From an uncultured Collinsella sp. (GTDB taxonomy: Bacteria > Actinomycetota > Coriobacteriia > Coriobacteriales > Coriobacteriaceae), in NCBI GenBank assembly GCA_900541195.1, contig UQIY01000003.1, positions 23,012 to 87,011 on the forward strand: a DNA stretch of 64,000 bases, in the 5' to 3' direction. Within the stretch, counting starts at the first letter, position 1, and each line of letters starts with the position of its first letter. The notes beneath the pieces were generated by a model. It was given only the letters and a program-made list of their open reading frames with translations, had not been told where the DNA came from and ran no database searches. The position numbers and the translations under genes were made by a program. Of the stretch, positions 60,123 through 64,000 are shown in pieces.

Positions 60123-60998
60123 ATGGACATGACGGATATGACGAGGGCGGCCGTGTCGCGCCGTCACTTTTTGCAGCTGGCTGGCGCCGGCATGCTCGCG
60201 CTGACGGGGACCGCGCTTACCGGTTGCGGCAACTCCACCAGCGGTGAGGGCTCCGACAAGGGGTCCAAGCTTGCGGCCATCAAGTCGCGTGGCCATCTGA
60301 ATGCCGGCGTTAAGAAGGATGTTCCCGGCTACGGCTATTACGACACCGCCAAGGGCCGCTTTGAGGGCATGGAAGTCGATTTGTGCTACCAGATCGCCGC
60401 TGCCGTCTTTGGTGTGAGCTACAAGAAGGCTCGTGCCCAGGAGCTTGTCGAGTTTACCGACGTAACGCCCAAGACGCGCGGCCCACTGATCGATAACGGC
60501 CAACTCGACGTGGTCGCGGCGACCTACACCATCACCGACGAGCGCAAGAAGAGCTGGGATTTCTCGACGCCGTACCGCACCGACTACGTGGGACTCATGG
60601 TCAAGAAGCGTTCGGGCTTTACCTCGATTGAGGACCTGGACGGCAAGGTCATTGGTGTGAGCCAGGGCGCCACCACGCAGGGCCTGATCGAGCAGATGAT
60701 CAAGGACAACGGCTTTAGCTGCAAGCCCGAGTTTAGGGCCTTTAGCGGCTACCCCATCATCAAGAGTTCGCTCGACGCCGGCAATATCGACGTCTTTGCC
60801 ATGGACCGCTCCACGCTGGCCGGTTACATGAACGAGACCGTTGAGCTGCTGCAGCCCGAGGTCAAGTTTGGCGAGCAGGGCTACGGCGTGGCGACCAAGA
60901 AGGGCTGCGACCTTTCGGCCGTGGTCGATCAGGTGATTTGCGATCGCCTGGCCGACGGCTGGCTCGACCAAGAGGTCAAGACCTGGGGTCTTGTATAG
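60123..60998 (+). CDS. Amino-acid ABC transporter substrate-binding lipoprotein
   Basis: A 291-residue family 3 binding protein. The N-terminus SRRHFLQLAGAGMLALTG with lipobox LTGC looks like a Tat signal combined with a lipoprotein signal. Mature domain: GHLNAGVKKDVPGYGYYD, GFEVDLC-type region (here FEGMEVDLCYQIA), PLIDNGQLDVVAATYTITDERKKSWDFS and VIGVSQGATTQ. This is the GlnH/glutamate-binding type. The ligand is not certain. It starts 8 nt after the ATPase gene. Confidence 0.93.
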   Translation: MDMTDMTRAAVSRRHFLQLAGAGMLALTGTALTGCGNSTSGEGSDKGSKLAAIKSRGHLNAGVKKDVPGYGYYDTAKGRFEGMEVDLCYQIAAAVFGVSYKKARAQELVEFTDVTPKTRGPLIDNGQLDVVAATYTITDERKKSWDFSTPYRTDYVGLMVKKRSGFTSIEDLDGKVIGVSQGATTQGLIEQMIKDNGFSCKPEFRAFSGYPIIKSSLDAGNIDVFAMDRSTLAGYMNETVELLQPEVKFGEQGYGVATKKGCDLSAVVDQVICDRLADGWLDQEVKTWGLV

Positions 60999-61023
60999 GC
61001 GCATCGTCCAGGGAAGGAATCAA

Positions 61024-61770
61024 ATGCTCGAAGGATTATTTGACGCCGACCGTTGGTCGACGACATTTCAAAACATGGGGCCCTTCTGGGAGGGCTTTGG
61101 CGTGACGCTACAGGTGGTCGTTGCCGGCCTGCTGCTGTCGCTGGTGCTGGGCACGCTGCTGGGCGTGTTCTCTACCACTCGCTCGCGCGTGCTGCGCGCC
61201 ATAAGCCGCGTGTACGTGGAGTTTTACCAGAACACCCCGTTGCCCGTGCAGGTGCTCTTTATGTACATGGCCGGTCCGCAGTTTTTGCAGGCCATAACCG
61301 GTGCCGATCAGCCGGTGCGTATCGCGCCGTTCGTGCTGGGCTTCTTGGGCGTGGGCCTGTATCACGCTGCCTACATTTCGGAGGTCATCCGCACTGGTAT
61401 CGAGGCGGTTCCGCGCGGTCAGATGGAGGCGGCCCAGAGCCAGGGCTTCACCCGTGCCCAGGCGTACTGGTACATCGTGCTGCCCCAGACATTCAAGATC
61501 ATTCTGCCGCCGCTGTGTAACCAGGCGCTCAACCTGGTCAAGAACACGTCGGTGCTGGCGCTTGTGGCCGGCGGCGACCTTATGTACCGTTCCGACAACT
61601 TTGTGAGTCTGTACGGTTACCTGCAGGGATACATCGTCTGCTGCCTTATGTACTTCATCATCTGCTTTCCGCTCGCCATGCTGGTGCAGTGGCTCGAGCG
61701 TCGCTCCAAGGAGCGTCCGCGCGGCGTGAGCCTGGCCGAGCTGGGGCTCGACAATGTAGAGGAGGCCTAG
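61024..61770 (+). CDS. Amino-acid ABC transporter permease 1
   Basis: A 248-residue HisM/GlnP-type permease from ATG 61024 (GGAAGGA upstream). About five transmembrane helices are visible. It contains YVEFYQNTPLPVQVLFMY and the EAA loop EAAQSQGFTRAQAYWYIVLPQTFKIILPPL, which contacts the ATPase. It pairs with the next gene to form a heterodimeric channel. Confidence 0.94.
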   Translation: MLEGLFDADRWSTTFQNMGPFWEGFGVTLQVVVAGLLLSLVLGTLLGVFSTTRSRVLRAISRVYVEFYQNTPLPVQVLFMYMAGPQFLQAITGADQPVRIAPFVLGFLGVGLYHAAYISEVIRTGIEAVPRGQMEAAQSQGFTRAQAYWYIVLPQTFKIILPPLCNQALNLVKNTSVLALVAGGDLMYRSDNFVSLYGYLQGYIVCCLMYFIICFPLAMLVQWLERRSKERPRGVSLAELGLDNVEEA

Positions 61771-61773
61771 CGC

Positions 61774-62412
61774 ATGGAAATCTTCAACGCGACCAACCTG
61801 CTCTACATTTGGGGCGGCTTTGTTAAGACGATCGAGATCTCGGCGCTGTCGATCTTTTTCTCGCTCATCTTTGGCACGGTGCTGGCGCTCGTTAAGAGCT
61901 ATGCGCCCCGCCCGTTCCGTATTATGGTGAGCGCCTATATTGAGCTGTTCCGTTGCACGCCGAACCTGCTGTGGATCCTGTTTATCTACTTTACGGTGCA
62001 GGGTTTGGACATTGTGATTTCGACCATCGCCTTTACGCTGTTTACCAGCGCTGTTATGGCTGAGATTGTGCGCGGCGGCCTCAACTCGATTCCGCGCGGC
62101 CAGTTTGAGGCGGCGCAGAGCCAGGGCTTCGGCTTCTTTGCCACCATGCGCTACATCATTCTGCCGCAGACGTTTAAGACGATCATTCCGGCGCTGTTTA
62201 GCCAGTGCACGACCGTCATCAAGGACAGCTCGTATCTTTCGGGCATTAACGTGGCCGAGCTCATGTACACGGCAAACGTCGTGATGGCCCACGCGATCGA
62301 TCTGTCGCAGGTGCTTATGCTCTACGGCCTGGTGTTTGCGATGTACTTTGTGCTCAACTTTGGTATCTCGCTGCTGGTTCGCGCATATCAGAGGCGAATG
62401 GTGGCAGCGTAG
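61774..62412 (+). CDS. Amino-acid ABC transporter permease 2
   Basis: A 212-residue permease of the same family, 3 nt after permease 1. YIELFRCTPNLLWILFIYF and the EAA loop EAAQSQGFGFFATMRYIILPQTFKTIIPAL are seen. It completes the four-gene uptake operon. Confidence 0.94.
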   Translation: MEIFNATNLLYIWGGFVKTIEISALSIFFSLIFGTVLALVKSYAPRPFRIMVSAYIELFRCTPNLLWILFIYFTVQGLDIVISTIAFTLFTSAVMAEIVRGGLNSIPRGQFEAAQSQGFGFFATMRYIILPQTFKTIIPALFSQCTTVIKDSSYLSGINVAELMYTANVVMAHAIDLSQVLMLYGLVFAMYFVLNFGISLLVRAYQRRMVAA

Positions 62413-62414
62413 AA

Positions 62415-62443
62415 TGTGGCAAAGGGACAGCCCCTTTGCCACA
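62415..62443 (+). repeat. GGGACAG-type hairpin after the ABC operon
   Basis: Perfect 12-bp stem TGTGGCAAAGGG/CCCTTTGCCACA with the loop ACAGC. It overlaps the gap to the kinase-like gene and could act as a terminator or processing hairpin. Confidence 0.75.
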
Positions 62444-62460
62444 TAGAGAAAGGAATCGCG

Positions 62461-63084
62461 ATGAGCGATCTGGAGAACAAGAAGAATCCTGTGGTCATTA
62501 CCATCGCGCGCGACTTTGGCGCCGAGGGCCACGAGGTTGGTCGCATGCTTGCCGACGAGTTGGGGATTCCGCTGTACGACAACGAGCTGCTGGTGCGCGC
62601 GTCTCTGCGCGCGGGCGAGTCGCTCGATAAGATGGCCGCCTATGACGAACGTCTGGCCGTGGAGAACATGGCGTTCCTGCCCGACCGCTACGATGCGCGC
62701 TCGTACTCGGACAAGTTGTTCCAAAAGATGAGCCAGGTGATTTTGGATCTGGGCGAGACCGAGAGCTGCATTATTGAAGGTCGCCTGTCCGATTACCTGC
62801 TGCGTAACAACCCCAACCATATTGCCGTGTTGGTGACCGCACCCTTTGAGGACCGCGTCGAGATCGTGCGCAAGAAGCGTGGACTTAACAAAAAGAAGGG
62901 CGCCAAGCTGGTCAAGCAGCAGCAGAAGGCGCGCGAGGCGTTCTACAAGCGCTACAGCGCCGGAAAGTGGAAGATGACGAGCGGCAAAGACATCGTCGTC
63001 AACCGCGCCAAGTTGGGACGCGAGGGCTGTAAAGACGTTATCGCCGCCGCCTACCGCTACAAAGTGGCGCAACTCGAGGCTTAA
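62461..63084 (+). CDS. Cytidylate kinase-like family protein
   Basis: A 207-residue P-loop protein from ATG 62461 (AAAGGA upstream). The N-terminus PVVITIARDFGAEGHEVGRMLADELGIPLYD matches the cytidylate-kinase-like family (PF13189), in which the P-loop is replaced by a GSGG/GAEGHEVG form. CIIEGRLSDYLL and the lid region VEIVRKKRGLNKKK follow. The substrate is unknown. It is distinct from CMP kinase. Confidence 0.85.
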   Translation: MSDLENKKNPVVITIARDFGAEGHEVGRMLADELGIPLYDNELLVRASLRAGESLDKMAAYDERLAVENMAFLPDRYDARSYSDKLFQKMSQVILDLGETESCIIEGRLSDYLLRNNPNHIAVLVTAPFEDRVEIVRKKRGLNKKKGAKLVKQQQKAREAFYKRYSAGKWKMTSGKDIVVNRAKLGREGCKDVIAAAYRYKVAQLEA

Positions 63085-63120
63085 CCGACCAAAAACCACC
63101 ACAAAGGGGACAGTGAACTG

Positions 63121-63153
63121 CCTCCCATTTCTTGGACATCGGGAAATGGGAGG
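63121..63153 (+). promoter_or_regulatory. Hairpin at the IS3 left end
   Basis: Perfect 11-bp stem CCTCCCATTTC/GAAATGGGAGG that covers the orfA Shine-Dalgarno GGGAGG. It would block translation from outside transcripts, a known self-limitation design of insertion sequences. Confidence 0.65.
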
Positions 63154-63159
63154 TTTTCC

Positions 63160-63657
63160 ATGAGTATAGACCTCAGGGTGAAGCACGACCTGGAGTCCAG
63201 GAGGCGGGCCGTCGAGCTCTTCGACGCCGGCGTCGGCTGCAAGCCGGCGGCCGAGGCCCTGTCCGTCCCCCGCGAGACCGTGAGAGAATGGCAGTGGGTA
63301 TACCGGGCGTTCGGAAGCGAGGCGCTGCTGTCCATGGGCGGGAAACAATCCAGGTACACATTCGAGCAGAGGGTCGCCGCGGCGTCGGCCGTGGTCGACG
63401 GCGGGATGGCGAAGGCCGACGCCATGGCCGAGTTCGGGATCAGGTCGAAGTCCCCGCTGGAGCGCTGGTGCAGGCTCTACCGCGAGGGCGGCGCCGAGGC
63501 GCTGCGGCCCCGCCCGAAGGGCAGGCCGAGGGGGTCGAGGTCGAAACCCCGGGCCCGCACCCGCGAGCAGGAGCTCGAGGAGCGCTGCCGCAGGCTCGAG
63601 GCCGAGGTCGCCTACCTAAAAAAATTGCGCGCCCTGGTCGAGCGGGACGGGCTCTGA
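63160..63657 (+). CDS. IS3-family transposase OrfA
   Basis: A 165-residue DNA-binding protein with two helix-turn-helix-like parts (RRAVELFDAGVGCKPAAEALSVPRETVREW and AAASAVVDGGMAKADAMAEFGI) and a C-terminal leucine-zipper-like helix (EQELEERCRRLEAEVAYLKKL). Near its end the A7 tract at 63618-63624 is a probable -1 frameshift site for making the OrfAB transposase. Confidence 0.88.
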   Translation: MSIDLRVKHDLESRRRAVELFDAGVGCKPAAEALSVPRETVREWQWVYRAFGSEALLSMGGKQSRYTFEQRVAAASAVVDGGMAKADAMAEFGIRSKSPLERWCRLYREGGAEALRPRPKGRPRGSRSKPRARTREQELEERCRRLEAEVAYLKKLRALVERDGL

Positions 63658-63962
63658 CCAGGGCGGCGGCCGAGGCGGTGAGGGCGCTGCGCGCGGAGGG
63701 GCACTCCCTGCGCCACCTGCTGGAGTGCTCGGGGCTCAGGAGGTCGACCTACTACTACGCGCTGGCGCACCCGCGGAGGCCGACCAGGCCCGAGCTGCGC
63801 GACGCCGCGGCCGAGATATTCTCGCGCACCGCCAACGGCTGCGGGCACCGGCAGATAGCCATGTGCCTGCGCGCCGAGCTGGGCGCGGTCGTGGCCGACA
63901 AGACCGTGCTCAAGATGATGCGCGAGATGGGCATCCGGTGCGGGATGTTAGCGTCAATATAA
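63618..63962 (+). pseudogene. IS3-family transposase OrfB, truncated
   Basis: In the -1 frame after the A7 slip site: RAAAEAVRALRAEGHSLRHLLECSGLRRSTYYY and FSRTANGCGHRQIAMCLRAELG, the N-terminal HTH_21 part of IS3 OrfB. It runs to MREMGIRCG and then ends after a few foreign codons at 63962. The DDE catalytic domain is absent. Confidence 0.8.
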
Positions 63963-64000
63963 TTTTCACCATTTCCACCAACGCATTTTCGCCAATCGCG
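63946..64000 (+). mobile_element. Possible end of a second mobile element inserted in the IS3 copy
   Basis: From TGTTAGCGTCAATATAATTT the base composition drops sharply. Short near-repeats follow (TTTTCACCA, TTTCCACCA, TTTTCGCCA), as in transposase-binding ends of IS21-like elements. The element continues beyond the window. Confidence 0.4.

Larger units (their letters stand above)
63114..63945 (+). mobile_element. IS3-family insertion sequence (IS150-like), right part missing
   Basis: The left end begins TGAACTGCCTCCC, similar to IS150-group ends, followed by a strong hairpin (63121-63131 with 63143-63153) that includes the orfA ribosome binding site. orfA is complete. orfB is cut after about 100 codons at 63945, where the sequence changes to an AT-rich, non-IS3 character. 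Codon bias (AGG, GTC, CGG) differs from the neighbours. Confidence 0.8.

Overview
The window is chromosomal DNA of a high-GC Gram-positive bacterium, most consistent with a gut Coriobacteriia actinobacterium of the Collinsella type. This rests on the gene order, the codon bias, the Asp/Glu-rich proteins and a cell wall-anchored mucin-type glycosidase. The genus is an inference; no 16S rRNA is present. The window spans the replication origin: genes left of about 9 kb are mostly on the minus strand, and most genes right of it run on the plus strand, away from the origin.

Layout. 1-3.6 kb: an exonuclease-helicase of the DinG type (cut by the window start), ddl and rlmN. 3.7-8.8 kb: the classical origin-left block parB-parA-(three parS sites)-rsmG-khpB/jag-yidC-yidD-rnpA-rpmH. 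8.8-20.1 kb: the origin and origin-right block, made of a first DnaA-box cluster, an unusual GHKL-ATPase/Gln-Pro-rich/winged-helix gene, dnaA, a second DnaA-box cluster with an AT-rich DnaA-trio-like unwinding element, then dnaN, recF, a DUF721/DciA-like gene, gyrB and gyrA. 20.1-27.2 kb: a large palindrome, tRNA-Ile, a bifunctional-nuclease-family gene, small unknown genes, typA, two membrane protein genes and two tRNA-Ser genes. 27.2-30.5 kb: rpsF-ssb-rpsR-rplI-dnaB. 30.6-41.8 kb: purA, purD, a Nudix hydrolase, an ABC exporter, a membrane protein, and carA-carB behind a PyrR-type leader hairpin. 41.8-49.4 kb: an accessory island with a giant secreted GH31 glycosidase, hairpin elements, a MITE-like element and 42-nt direct repeats. 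49.4-56.7 kb: purE, a class B sortase, a MoaE-like gene, a CmpB-type membrane protein, and purF-purM-purN. 56.8-63.1 kb: an orphan PTS EIIA, a PrsA-like foldase, yqeY, a polar amino-acid ABC transporter (ATPase, Tat lipoprotein, two permeases) and a cytidylate-kinase-like gene. 63.1-64 kb: an IS3-family element apparently interrupted by another mobile element.

How it works together. Most genes are core replication, segregation, membrane-insertion, translation and nucleotide-biosynthesis functions. The most unusual part is the origin. DnaA has an altered DNA-recognition signature (GNRNHSTV instead of GGRDHTTV). The matching candidate box is TTTTCAACA within the 12-mer GTTTTCAACAGG. A GHKL ATPase with a prion-like Gln/Pro/Tyr tract and a winged helix sits between the two box clusters in an apparent operon with dnaA. 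The second unusual area is the GH31 glycosidase, which ends in an IPNTG sorting signal close to a class B sortase and is surrounded by intergenic repeats. These include two hairpins with different stems but the same loop sequence.
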